From JAGOGN01 sp036652735 (lineage in GTDB: Bacteria; Bacillota; Clostridia; Lachnospirales; Lachnospiraceae): a stretch of 28,827 nucleotides of DNA. The stretch spans positions 1 through 28,827 of the forward strand of contig JAVVVI010000030.1 of the NCBI GenBank assembly GCA_036652735.1, given 5' to 3'. A program made the position numbers and the translations under genes. Below, in pieces: positions 1 through 8,493 of this stretch. Below the pieces are notes generated by a model. It did not search any database, had not been told where the DNA came from, and saw only the letters and a program-made list of their open reading frames with translations. Position 1 is the first letter of the stretch. Every line of letters begins with the position of its first letter.

Positions 1-157
1 GACCGGCAACTTATTTAGGATATCATTTCTGTACTTCTTTGTCAACTACTTTTTTCATTTTTTGTAAATTTTTGTAAATTCTTGTATTACTCCATATTTA
101 CTCTTAGCAAATGATGGGAAATCCAATCCTCATACTTGATCTACTTTGAAAAAAGAA
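1..157. other. AT-rich intergenic stretch at window edge
   Basis: I see no gene here. The only pattern is a perfect tandem of the 10-mer TTTGTAAATT at 61-80 followed by a degenerate third copy. On the minus strand the tRNA-Ser 3' end is followed by a T-rich run (about 143-155) that may help end transcription. Confidence 0.5.
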
Positions 158-245
158 CGGAGAAAGAGGGATTTGAACCCTCGCACCGCGTAAACGGTCT
201 ATACCCTTAGCAGGGGCACCTCTTCAGCCACTTGAGTATTTCTCC
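158..245 (-). tRNA. tRNA-Ser (anticodon GCU)
   Basis: Read on the minus strand this is an 88-nt class II tRNA with a long variable arm. The acceptor stem is GGAGAAA (245-239) pairing with TTTCTCC (165-159), with G as discriminator at 158 and no encoded CCA. The anticodon loop is CTGCTAA, giving anticodon GCT, which reads the serine codons AGC and AGU. The T-arm GAGGGTTCAAATCCCTC is canonical. It lies downstream of a consensus promoter (310-338) and is convergent with nothing visible; the gene beyond it is outside the window. Confidence 0.95.
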
Positions 246-309
246 TGAATGCTTTGTTACCATATATATTGTTGTTTCGCGTTTCTTTCTGCTAAGTGAC
301 GCAAAAGTA

Positions 310-338
310 ATTATACTAAATGCCAGGCCATTTGTCAA
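310..338 (-). promoter_or_regulatory. Consensus sigma-A promoter for tRNA-Ser
   Basis: On the minus strand a perfect TTGACA (338-333) and a perfect TATAAT (315-310) are separated by exactly 17 bases. Transcription would start near 303 and reach the tRNA 5' end at 245 after a leader of about 58 nt. A full consensus match fits a highly expressed stable RNA. The -35 box is close to the stop codon of the upstream PF06541 gene (347). Confidence 0.85.
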
Positions 339-346
339 TTAGTATT

Positions 347-1225
347 TTATTTTTTCTTAAGTTTGTGTACTTGCTCTGCCAATTCCTTTTTTAAATTCTC
401 CAATCCTTCTGAATGTTTTCCTGAAGTCATATTTGGAAATGCTTTTAATAGTCGTGTATTGGAGCTTTGATGATTGCTTAGAATTTCTTTATAGTGATTT
501 TGTAATCGTTCCAATTCTCTTCGTTTTTCTTGCGCTGTCTTTGTCATAGTCACTTTTTTCTCTTCCACTGTTTCCTTTATGCTTTCCTTCTTTTCAACAG
601 CTTCAATTACATTCTCATAGATGTTCTCTCCAAGTTCATTGGATATCTTCTTTAATTCCTTTCCAATTTCATCTAACAGGCGAATTCTCTTATTTAAATT
701 CAAAATGTTAGCAATCGTTATAATTCCATCTACCATTATCATCACTGAAAATATACTTAACATAACAATCCCTGCCGTAGTTGGAATCCAATGTATTACT
801 TTCATTAATATTGGATGTAGAAGATCTACTACAAATACACAGGCAAATCCCCAGATTAAGGAAAACTTCAAACAGATATATCCACATATATTAAATGGAT
901 ACATGGAGTAATCCCACCATTTATTATGAAATACTTTTTCAAGAACAAAGCCAACCAGGAACTCTAATATGGTTGTAAGTAATATGGAACCCACAAATAA
1001 TACAATTAAATTTTCTTTTAATGGCGTTAAAATTCCTGTTACTATAACCATTCCAACCCCATATATTGGGCAGACAGGTCCATTTAAAAATCCCCTGTTT
1101 ACAAATTTCCCTAAATCTAATGCTGCATAGGACACCTCCATACACCAGCCTAGAAAAGCATATGTTAAAAAAATCCACATAACCTGATAAAAACTTTCTA
1201 ATCCACAACTTAAATATTCTAACAT
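347..1225 (-). CDS. PF06541-type integral membrane protein with C-terminal coiled coil
   Basis: This 292-residue protein resembles the family annotated as 'putative ABC-transporter type IV' (CmpB-like, PF06541), whose function is not established. The family hallmarks visible are a WCMEV-like motif near residue 27, the NRGFLNGPVCPIYG stretch near 43-56 and the KWWDYSMYPFN stretch near 102-112. About five hydrophobic segments fill residues 15-175. Residues 180-292 are hydrophilic, rich in Lys and Glu, and probably form a cytoplasmic coiled coil, a tail longer than the core family domain. It is the last gene on the left arm, 74 bases after gyrA, and its own start is preceded by AAGGGTGAAGG, a weak ribosome-binding site. 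No ATP-binding partner is nearby, so a transporter role is not supported by context. Confidence 0.75.
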   Translation of the reverse strand: MLEYLSCGLESFYQVMWIFLTYAFLGWCMEVSYAALDLGKFVNRGFLNGPVCPIYGVGMVIVTGILTPLKENLIVLFVGSILLTTILEFLVGFVLEKVFHNKWWDYSMYPFNICGYICLKFSLIWGFACVFVVDLLHPILMKVIHWIPTTAGIVMLSIFSVMIMVDGIITIANILNLNKRIRLLDEIGKELKKISNELGENIYENVIEAVEKKESIKETVEEKKVTMTKTAQEKRRELERLQNHYKEILSNHQSSNTRLLKAFPNMTSGKHSEGLENLKKELAEQVHKLKKK

Positions 1226-1248
1226 TCCTTCACCCTTTTTTATAGAAT

Positions 1249-1277
1249 ACTCCCACCAATATTTGGCGGGAGCATTT
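1249..1277 (-). terminator. Hairpin after gyrA
   Basis: A 9-bp stem (1250-1258 with 1264-1272, one G.U pair) with a 5-base loop lies between the gyrA stop and the PF06541 start. On the minus strand the 3' flank is not a clear T-tract, while on the plus strand it is followed by T5, although no plus-strand gene leads into it. It may be a weak terminator or a processing/attenuation site that separates gyrA from the next gene. Confidence 0.5.
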
Positions 1278-1299
1278 TTATAACATATTGTGCTGATTT

Positions 1300-3825
1300 T
1301 TAGTTATCTGCTGAATCTTCTTCCACCGAATCATCCAATGATTCTTCTTCCAAAGCTGCAAGCTCTGCTTCCGTATACAATGAAATATCTTCTTTCACTT
1401 TCGTAATACTTGCTACTGTAATATCTTCCTGCATATTAATTAATTTTACTCCGGATGTTACTCTGCCTAACATTGATATAGAATCTACCTTCATACGAAT
1501 GATAATGCCTTCGATTGTTATGATCATAATCTCATTATCTTCATTTACAGATTTAACTCCAATAATATTTCCTGTTTTTTCTGTAATCTTATAGCATTTT
1601 ACACCCTTTCCACCTCTATTTTGTGGTGTAAATTCTTCCATACGGGTCCGCTTTCCTAATCCATATTCCGATACAATCAGTAATGCTTCTCCCTGTGTAT
1701 TCATTTGCATTCCAACAATCTTATCTTCATGGGCAAGATTCATTCCAATTACTCCCATAGATGTTCTTCCTGTACTTCTTACATCAGTTTCATGGAAGCG
1801 GATACATTGTCCATATTTTGTCACTAATATAATATCCTGTGTGTTATCCGTTGACTTCACCCCAATTAATTCATCTTCTTCTCGAAGGTTAATTGCTGCC
1901 AGGCCTGTTTTTCTCACATTGGCATAATCTGTCATTGGAGTTTTCTTTACAATTCCATTCTTCGTAGCCATAAATAAAAATTCATTTTCCTTATAACTCT
2001 CAATTGGTATCACCGATGTAATCTTTTCTTCCGGCATCAACTGAAGTAAATTAATTATAGCTGTTCCTCTTGCAGTTCGCGATGCTTCCGGTATTTCATA
2101 TCCCTTCAGCCGATATACACGGCCTGTATTTGTAAAGAACATAATATAATGATGGGTAGTAGTCATTAATAATTCTTCTATGTAATCATCCTCTATGGTT
2201 TCCATACCTTTAATTCCTTTTCCACCACGATTCTGACTTCTGAAGTTATCCACACTCATTCGCTTTATATACCCAAGTTTTGTCATTGTGATCACAGTAT
2301 TTGCCTTTGGAATCAAATCTTCCATTGAAATATCATATTCATCAAATCCTATAGATGTCTTTCTATTATCTCCATATTTATCAGATATGACTTGAATTTC
2401 TTCTCTGATTACCATAAGAAGACGTTTTTCATCTCCTAAAATTGCTTTCAACTCCGCTATTTTTTCTTGAAGTTCTTCAAATTCAGCCTCTAATTTTGCC
2501 CGTTCCAAACCTGTTAATGCCCTTAGCCGCATATCTACAATGGCTTGTGCCTGCATATCGGAGAGAGCAAACCGTTCCATAAGATTTACTTTTGCCTCTG
2601 CTGCTGTTTGACTTCCACGTATAATCTTAATGACTTCATCTATATTATCCAATGCAATCAATAATCCTTGCAATATGTGTGCACGTTCTTCTGCTTTATT
2701 CAAATCATACTGCGTTCTTCTGGTAATTACTTCTTTTTGATGCAGAATATAATAATTTAACATCTGAAGAATATTTAATACTTTTGGTTCATTGTCAACT
2801 AATGCAAGCATATTTACTCCAAAGGTATCTTGCATCTGCGTATGTTTATATAATTGGTTCAATATTACATTTGCATTTACATCTCTTCTTAATTCAATAC
2901 AGATTCTCATTCCCTGACGGTTTGATTCATCTCTCAAATCCGTTATTCCATTTATCTTTTTATCCCGAACCAGCTCTGCCATTTTTTCTATCAGTCTTGC
3001 TTTATTTACCATATATGGTAACTCTGATACAATAATTCTATTTTTTCCATTCTGCATAGGTTCGATATCTGCAATTGCCCGTACTCTTATTTTACCTCTT
3101 CCGGTACGATATGCTTCATTTATTCCTGTTGTTCCAAGAATCATTCCTCCGGTAGGAAAATCAGGTCCTTTTACAATTTCCATTATCTCTTCAATATCTG
3201 TTTTTCGATTTTCTTCAATCTGATTATCAATTATTTTAACAACAGATGTTATAATCTCTCTAAGGTTGTGTGGTGGGATATTTGTTGCCATTCCAACTGC
3301 AATTCCTGTTGTTCCATTAATTAATAAATTAGGAAATCTTGAGGGAAGAACGCTTGGTTCACTCTCTGTTTCATCAAAGTTTGGTAAGAAATTTACCGTA
3401 TTTTTATTAATATCTGCCAGCATCTCCATGGAAATTTTACTTAATCTTGCCTCTGTATATCGCATTGCTGCGGCTCCATCACCATCTACAGATCCAAAGT
3501 TACCATGTCCGTCTACCAATGGATATCTTGTTGACCATTCCTGTGCCATATTAACCAGTGCACCATAAATAGAAGTATCTCCATGAGGGTGATACTTACC
3601 CATGGTATCACCTACAATACGAGCACATTTTCTATGTGGCTTATCCGGTCCATTATTTAATTCTATCATGGAATAAAGTACTCTTCGCTGTACCGGCTTC
3701 AATCCGTCACGAACATCAGGTAACGCTCTGGCAGCGATTACGCTCATAGCATAATCTATATAAGACGTTTCCATTGTCTTTTTTAAATCTATGTCATGAA
3801 CTTTATCAAACATTTTGTCATCCAT
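1300..3825 (-). CDS. gyrA: DNA gyrase subunit A
   Basis: Breakage-reunion subunit of DNA gyrase, which with GyrB introduces negative supercoils. Its 841 residues match the family length. The winged-helix/tower core begins at about residue 30, and the catalytic tyrosine is Y123 in the AAAMRYTEARL motif. The C-terminal DNA-wrapping beta-pinwheel (about 500-810) carries a GyrA-box-like QNRGGKG at two places; the classical box is QRRGGKG. The last ~30 residues form an acidic tail. In the quinolone-determining region the residues equivalent to E. coli Ser83 and Asp87 are Thr84 and Gly88 in HGDTSIYGAL. The gene follows gyrB by 28 bases with an AGGAAAGAA-type ribosome-binding site and is the likely end of the dnaN-yaaA-recF-gyrB-gyrA operon. 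GyrA is preferred over ParC because of the pairing with recF-gyrB at the origin. Confidence 0.97.
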   Translation of the reverse strand: MDDKMFDKVHDIDLKKTMETSYIDYAMSVIAARALPDVRDGLKPVQRRVLYSMIELNNGPDKPHRKCARIVGDTMGKYHPHGDTSIYGALVNMAQEWSTRYPLVDGHGNFGSVDGDGAAAMRYTEARLSKISMEMLADINKNTVNFLPNFDETESEPSVLPSRFPNLLINGTTGIAVGMATNIPPHNLREIITSVVKIIDNQIEENRKTDIEEIMEIVKGPDFPTGGMILGTTGINEAYRTGRGKIRVRAIADIEPMQNGKNRIIVSELPYMVNKARLIEKMAELVRDKKINGITDLRDESNRQGMRICIELRRDVNANVILNQLYKHTQMQDTFGVNMLALVDNEPKVLNILQMLNYYILHQKEVITRRTQYDLNKAEERAHILQGLLIALDNIDEVIKIIRGSQTAAEAKVNLMERFALSDMQAQAIVDMRLRALTGLERAKLEAEFEELQEKIAELKAILGDEKRLLMVIREEIQVISDKYGDNRKTSIGFDEYDISMEDLIPKANTVITMTKLGYIKRMSVDNFRSQNRGGKGIKGMETIEDDYIEELLMTTTHHYIMFFTNTGRVYRLKGYEIPEASRTARGTAIINLLQLMPEEKITSVIPIESYKENEFLFMATKNGIVKKTPMTDYANVRKTGLAAINLREEDELIGVKSTDNTQDIILVTKYGQCIRFHETDVRSTGRTSMGVIGMNLAHEDKIVGMQMNTQGEALLIVSEYGLGKRTRMEEFTPQNRGGKGVKCYKITEKTGNIIGVKSVNEDNEIMIITIEGIIIRMKVDSISMLGRVTSGVKLINMQEDITVASITKVKEDISLYTEAELAALEEESLDDSVEEDSADN

Positions 3826-3853
3826 TTAATTCTTTCCTCCGCCTGGTTTCTTT

Positions 3854-5770
3854 TTAAATATCGAGATTCTTAACATACTTTGCATTTAACTCGATAAATT
3901 CACGTCTTGGCTCTACTTTATCACCCATTAATGTTGTAAATGTAACATCAATTTCAGAAGATGCTTCTTCATCCAGAATAACACGACGTAATATTCTTTT
4001 TTCAGGATCCATAGTTGTTGTCCACAATTGCTCTGCATCCATCTCTCCAAGTCCTTTATATCGCTGTATTTTATTACTGCTATCTCTGCCCACTTCCATT
4101 AGAATTGCATTTAATTCTTCATCTGTATAGGCATACCAGGATTTTTTATTTTTTTCCAGCTTATAAAGTGGCGGTTGTGCTAAGTATACATGTCCCTCTT
4201 TAATTAAGTTTGGCATAAATCGATATAGGAAGGTCAACAATAAGGTACTGATATGTGCTCCATCTACGTCGGCATCGGTCATTATTATGATTTTATTGTA
4301 TCGAAGCTTTGTAATATCAAAGTCTTCATGTATCCCTGTTCCAAATGCTGTAATCATTGCTTTGATCTCAGCATTTGCATAAATCTTATCTAATCTTGCT
4401 TTTTCTACGTTTAATATTTTACCTCTTAAAGGCAGGATTGCCTGGGTTGCACGACTTCTTGCTGTCTTGGCGGAACCACCTGCGGAATCTCCTTCGACAA
4501 TATAAATCTCACAATTTTTCGGATCTTTATCTGAACAGTCTGCTAATTTTCCCGGCAGGCTCATTCCCTCCAATGCCGTCTTTCTTCTGGTTAAATCTCT
4601 TGCTTTTCGAGCAGCTTCTCTGGCGCGCTGAGCCATTATAGACTTTTCACATATCATCTTTGCAATACTTGGATTTTGTTCTAAAAAGTAGGTTAACTGT
4701 TCACTTACTATATTATCTACCGCACCTCTTGCCTCACTATTTCCAAGTTTTTGCTTTGTCTGTCCCTCAAACTGTGGATCCTCTATTTTAATGCTGATAA
4801 TTGTTGTAAGTCCCTCACGAATATCATCACCTGACAAATTTTGTTCATTTTCTTTTAATAATTTATTACTTCTTGCATAATCATTGAACGTCTTTGTAAG
4901 TGCATTTCTAAATCCTGCAAGGTGTGTACCACCTTCCGGTGTAATAATATTGTTAACAAAACTGTAAGTTGCTTCGTTATAAGAATCATTATGTTGCATT
5001 GCAACCTCAACATAAACATTATCTTTAGTTCCCTCACAATAGATAACACTTTCATATAATGGTTCTTTATTTTTATTCAGGTATCCTACAAATTCCTTGA
5101 TTCCACCTTCATAATGAAATTCATTTTTAACCTGCTCTTCTCCACGATTGTCAATTAATACAATTCTTAAAGCTTTGGTTAAAAATGCCGTTTCTCTCAG
5201 TCTCTGCTTTAATAAATCATATTCGAATTCTGTTTCCTCAAATATAGTATCATCAGGCAAAAATGTGATCCTAGATCCTGTTAATTCCGGTTCGCATTCT
5301 CCAATTACCTTTAATGGATAAATAGAATGTCCTCTCTCAAATCTCTGCTGATAAATCTTTCCTTCCTGATATACCTGAACTTCCAGCCATCCGGATAAAG
5401 CATTTACAACAGATGCACCAACACCATGAAGTCCACCGGATACTTTGTATCCTCCACCGCCGAATTTTCCACCTGCGTGGAGAATAGTAAATACAACTTC
5501 TACTGCAGATACTCCCGTTTTTGAATTAATTCCAACCGGTATGCCCCTGCCATTATCCACTACCGTAATAGAATTCCCTTTGTTAATGGTAACTTCTATT
5601 TTACTGCAATATCCTGCTAATGCCTCATCTACCGCATTATCTACAATTTCATATACCAGATGATGAAGTCCTTTACTTGAAATGCTTCCAATATACATTC
5701 CCGGTCTTTTTCTTACTGCCTCAAGACCCTCTAAAATTTGGATTTGATCTGCTCCATATTCTTCATTCAT
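3854..5770 (-). CDS. gyrB: DNA gyrase subunit B
   Basis: ATPase subunit of gyrase, 638 residues, the usual length for Gram-positive GyrB. The GHKL/Bergerat ATP site is visible: EIVDNAVDEA (41-50, with E41 as the general base and N45 as Mg ligand), VVDNGRGIPVG, and the glycine-rich HAGGKFGGGGYKVSGGLHGVG lid region described here only by position, about 98-118. The transducer QTKQKLG motif, the TOPRIM EGDSAGGSAK and DADVDGAH motifs and the C-terminal GLGEM segment are all intact. It lies 15 bases after recF. The AGGAG ribosome-binding site (5783-5787 read on the minus strand) overlaps the recF stop region with a 12-base spacing, so the start MNEEYGADQI is well supported. Confidence 0.98.
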   Translation of the reverse strand: MNEEYGADQIQILEGLEAVRKRPGMYIGSISSKGLHHLVYEIVDNAVDEALAGYCSKIEVTINKGNSITVVDNGRGIPVGINSKTGVSAVEVVFTILHAGGKFGGGGYKVSGGLHGVGASVVNALSGWLEVQVYQEGKIYQQRFERGHSIYPLKVIGECEPELTGSRITFLPDDTIFEETEFEYDLLKQRLRETAFLTKALRIVLIDNRGEEQVKNEFHYEGGIKEFVGYLNKNKEPLYESVIYCEGTKDNVYVEVAMQHNDSYNEATYSFVNNIITPEGGTHLAGFRNALTKTFNDYARSNKLLKENEQNLSGDDIREGLTTIISIKIEDPQFEGQTKQKLGNSEARGAVDNIVSEQLTYFLEQNPSIAKMICEKSIMAQRAREAARKARDLTRRKTALEGMSLPGKLADCSDKDPKNCEIYIVEGDSAGGSAKTARSRATQAILPLRGKILNVEKARLDKIYANAEIKAMITAFGTGIHEDFDITKLRYNKIIIMTDADVDGAHISTLLLTFLYRFMPNLIKEGHVYLAQPPLYKLEKNKKSWYAYTDEELNAILMEVGRDSSNKIQRYKGLGEMDAEQLWTTTMDPEKRILRRVILDEEASSEIDVTFTTLMGDKVEPRREFIELNAKYVKNLDI

Positions 5771-5785
5771 ATATTGATCTAACTC

Positions 5786-6868
5786 CTATTCTACCTTAAT
5801 TTTTCCGTCTACAATCTTGAATATTTTATCTATTTTAAATCGGTTCTTTATAAACTCATCCAGACCGGTACATGTAATAATTGTTTGTATTTCATTAATA
5901 CTATTCAATAACTGATTCTGCCTGCTATTATCTAATTCAGAGAGAACATCATCCAATAATAAAATTGGTGTATCATGAATTAATGTTTTAACTAATTCTA
6001 TCTCTGCTAATTTTAATGAAAGAGCTGCACTTCGTTGTTGTCCCTGTGATCCATATTTTCTAATATCTATGTTTTGTATTAAAAAAGTAAAATCATCCCG
6101 ATGTGGTCCAACACTTGTTATTCCAAATCTCTTATCTCTTTCTCTTGCAGCTTCTAATTCCTGTTGAAAGGAGGTATAAACAACATTTGGTTCATATTGT
6201 AATACCAGTTCTTCCTTATTTCCGGATATTTTTTTGTGAATTTCAAAAATAAGTTTATTTAATTCCTCTATAAACGCAGCTCTTCTTTTTATAATCCAGG
6301 AACCATACTCTACTAACTGCTGACTCCATACGTCCAATGTAGATTCTAAATCCGGTCTCTGATACAAATCCTTTAATAATTTATTTCTTTGGTTGAGTAC
6401 TTTATTGTATCTTGTTAAATTACTAAGATAAATTTTGTCAATCTGACATAATTCCATATCTAAAAATCTTCTTCTTTCGGAAGGACCGGCCTTTATGATA
6501 TTAAGATCCTCAGGAGAAAAGAATATTAAATTCAGTATTCCAAACAATTCTCCTGCTTTACGTATGGGAATCTGATTGATAGCAATTCCTTTTGATGTAT
6601 TTTTCTTTAAGTGCATATCAATCTTAAAATCTTTTTCTCTCTTTGACACAATGACACGTATATGTGCCTCTGATTCGCCAAAACGGATCATTTCTTTATC
6701 TTTGCTGCCTTTATGAGATTTTGTGGTTCCACTCAAACAAATAGATTCCAATATATTTGTCTTTCCCTGTGCATTGTCCCCATATATTATATTGGTTCCT
6801 TCATTTAATTCCATATGCAAAGATTCATAATTACGAAAATTATGTAACTCAACTGATTTTATAATCAT
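5786..6868 (-). CDS. recF: DNA replication/repair ATPase RecF
   Basis: SMC-like ABC ATPase that helps load RecA at single-strand gaps together with RecO and RecR. Its 360 residues match the family. Walker A is GDNAQGKTN (30-38), preceded by the conserved LHNFRNY. The signature region and Walker B (ILLLDDVLSELD, about 300-311) are complete. The start codon overlaps the end of the S4-domain gene by 4 bases, indicating translational coupling, and gyrB follows after 15 bases. The gene sits in its standard dnaN-yaaA-recF-gyrB context. Confidence 0.97.
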   Translation of the reverse strand: MIIKSVELHNFRNYESLHMELNEGTNIIYGDNAQGKTNILESICLSGTTKSHKGSKDKEMIRFGESEAHIRVIVSKREKDFKIDMHLKKNTSKGIAINQIPIRKAGELFGILNLIFFSPEDLNIIKAGPSERRRFLDMELCQIDKIYLSNLTRYNKVLNQRNKLLKDLYQRPDLESTLDVWSQQLVEYGSWIIKRRAAFIEELNKLIFEIHKKISGNKEELVLQYEPNVVYTSFQQELEAARERDKRFGITSVGPHRDDFTFLIQNIDIRKYGSQGQQRSAALSLKLAEIELVKTLIHDTPILLLDDVLSELDNSRQNQLLNSINEIQTIITCTGLDEFIKNRFKIDKIFKIVDGKIKVE

Positions 6869-7074
6869 TTTTTTATCTCTATTGTCTCATTCTGAAAAGT
6901 GACCTTATCTCCATCGCGTAATTTTTTGCCGCGACGTGTTTCCACTTCATCATTAACCTTTACCAATCCATCTGCAATAAGCATCTTGGCATCTACACCG
7001 GATCCAACCAGTCCTGCTGCTTTCATTGCCTGACCTAACTTAATATAGTCTTCTTTTAAATGAATAACTTCCAT
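6865..7074 (-). CDS. yaaA: S4-domain RNA-binding protein YaaA
   Basis: A 69-residue protein consisting of a single S4-like RNA-binding fold. The segment from about residue 10 to 62 shows the S4 pattern: LGQAMKAAGLVGSG, then DGLVKVNDEVETRRGKKL, then a DGDKVTF strand. The family sits between dnaN and recF in many Firmicutes. In B. subtilis the homologue has been connected with late 50S ribosome assembly; this is family knowledge and is not shown here. It follows dnaN by 15 bases with a GGGGAAAAAATG-like start region and overlaps recF by 4 bases. Confidence 0.92.
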   Translation of the reverse strand: MEVIHLKEDYIKLGQAMKAAGLVGSGVDAKMLIADGLVKVNDEVETRRGKKLRDGDKVTFQNETIEIKK

Positions 7075-7089
7075 TTTTTCCCCTTTTAC

Positions 7090-8202
7090 TTAATTGGATA
7101 CAACATTAAAATTAACAGGAAGGATTAAATATATATATTTGTCATTTTCACCCTTTATAAAGCAAGGTGCCTTGGCATTTACCATGTATAATGTAATCTC
7201 CTCATCGTCAATGACACGTAACGCATCAATGAAGAATTTCGGATTGAATCCTATTAATATGTCTTTTCCATCTTTTTTTATATCAATATCTTCATTCATG
7301 GAACCAATAAAGGAATTAATCTTTAGTTCCATTGTTTCATCATGAATATTCATAATGATTGGTTTTTTATCTCCCTCTTTAACAAGAAGTGTTGCACGGT
7401 CAATACAATTTAAAAGTTCTTTTTTATTAATTCTTATCTTAGTCTCATAGTCTGAAGATAACATTTGTTCGATTTTAAAATACTCACCTTCAATTAATCT
7501 TGATACCACTGTTGTAGAGCCAAACTCAAACATAATGTGATTTTTTGAAAAATAAATAACAACGTTATCTTCCACTCCACCAGGTATGATCTTAATAATT
7601 TCCTGTAATGTCTTTCCAGGTACCACAACTTTTTTTTCTTGATAGTTCTCTTTTAATTCCATATTACGTATGGATATTCGATGACCATCCAATGAAACTA
7701 CTTTTAAGCTATGTTCATTTATTTCAAATAATTCTCCTGTCATAATCTTATTATTGTCATTATCGGCAATAGAGAAAATTGTCTGGCGGACCAATTCTTT
7801 CAGAGAAAATTGTGAGATTGTAATGGAATCATTTTTTTCTATTTCAGGCAGATAGGAAAAATCTTCTCCTGATTTCCCTATAATAGCGAACTTCGCCTTT
7901 TCACATGTAATTGATGTCTTTAAATCAGAACTTGTCTCAATGACAACATCATTATCAGGAAGCTTTCGAACAATCTCAGAAAAAATCTTTGCATCTAATG
8001 CTATAATTCCTTTTTCAATGATTTCTCCCTCTATCTTTGTTTCAATTCCAAGTTCCATGTCATTTGCTGTTAATTTAATCTCATTTGTGGAGGCATCAAT
8101 TAAGATACAATCCAATATTGCCATACTGGTTCTTGTAGGCACTGCTTTTGATACAATGTTTACACCATACAGTAGGTTATTTTTTGAACAGATTAATTTC
8201 AT
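7090..8202 (-). CDS. dnaN: DNA polymerase III beta sliding clamp
   Basis: Ring-shaped processivity clamp of the replicative polymerase. The 370-residue length and the three repeated clamp domains (about 1-120, 128-245 and 246-370) fit. The N-terminus MKLICSKNNL and the C-terminal LPVNFN segment near the hydrophobic peptide-binding pocket are typical. The start has an AAAGGAG ribosome-binding site (8214-8220) 11 bases away. A perfect DnaA box lies between that site and the ATG, suggesting DnaA may influence dnaN transcription or translation. It is the first gene of the dnaN-to-gyrA operon. Confidence 0.97.
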   Translation of the reverse strand: MKLICSKNNLLYGVNIVSKAVPTRTSMAILDCILIDASTNEIKLTANDMELGIETKIEGEIIEKGIIALDAKIFSEIVRKLPDNDVVIETSSDLKTSITCEKAKFAIIGKSGEDFSYLPEIEKNDSITISQFSLKELVRQTIFSIADNDNNKIMTGELFEINEHSLKVVSLDGHRISIRNMELKENYQEKKVVVPGKTLQEIIKIIPGGVEDNVVIYFSKNHIMFEFGSTTVVSRLIEGEYFKIEQMLSSDYETKIRINKKELLNCIDRATLLVKEGDKKPIIMNIHDETMELKINSFIGSMNEDIDIKKDGKDILIGFNPKFFIDALRVIDDEEITLYMVNAKAPCFIKGENDKYIYLILPVNFNVVSN

Positions 8203-8493
8203 ATTGTGAATAACTCCTTTCAGGCTTTTAAATATATATATAATAATAATTTAAAAGTAGTATTATTAGTGTGTGTTCATAAGTTCAAATCTAGGTTAAG
8301 CCCTTGGTAACTGTGCTTATAGCAATCTCATAACTATGTTCAGGAAGCCGGTTAAGGGTATGGATAACTATGGTTATTTTGTGCGTAAGTAGTTTTACCA
8401 TAATTATTCAATATCGAATAAATTTTATTTTAAAAAGTTATACCTGTATGTCCACATACACAGACTTACTTATTAACCTTCTTATGTGTATAC
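8203..8493 (-). other. dnaA-dnaN intergenic: origin zone with DnaA boxes, DnaA-trios and AT-rich DUE
   Basis: This 291-base gap holds several DnaA-box-like sites on the minus strand. They are GTATACACA (8485-8493, 1 mismatch to TTATNCACA), TTACGCACA (1 mismatch, about 8372-8380), TTATCCATA (1 mismatch, about 8357-8365) and a perfect TTATTCACA (8205-8213). Reading toward dnaN, the triplets CTA-ATA-ATA-CTA-CTT occur at 8269-8255, followed by an AT-only stretch (8254-8231) framed by the 9-bp inverted repeat CTTTTAAAT/ATTTAAAAG (8225-8233, 8249-8257). This order of boxes, trios and AT-rich DNA resembles the B. subtilis unwinding region. Unwinding here is an inference. The dnaN promoter should also lie here, but I find no convincing hexamer pair. 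Confidence 0.7.

Noticed and set aside
61..90. Tandem TTTGTAAATT repeat as a CRISPR or regulatory array
   Set aside because: Only two perfect copies plus one degenerate copy without spacers; low complexity.
621..911. Plus-strand open frames inside the minus-strand genes (also around 3266-3568, 7940-8209 and 24858-25070)
   Set aside because: They lie wholly inside well-supported genes on the other strand and have no ribosome-binding sites or family features.
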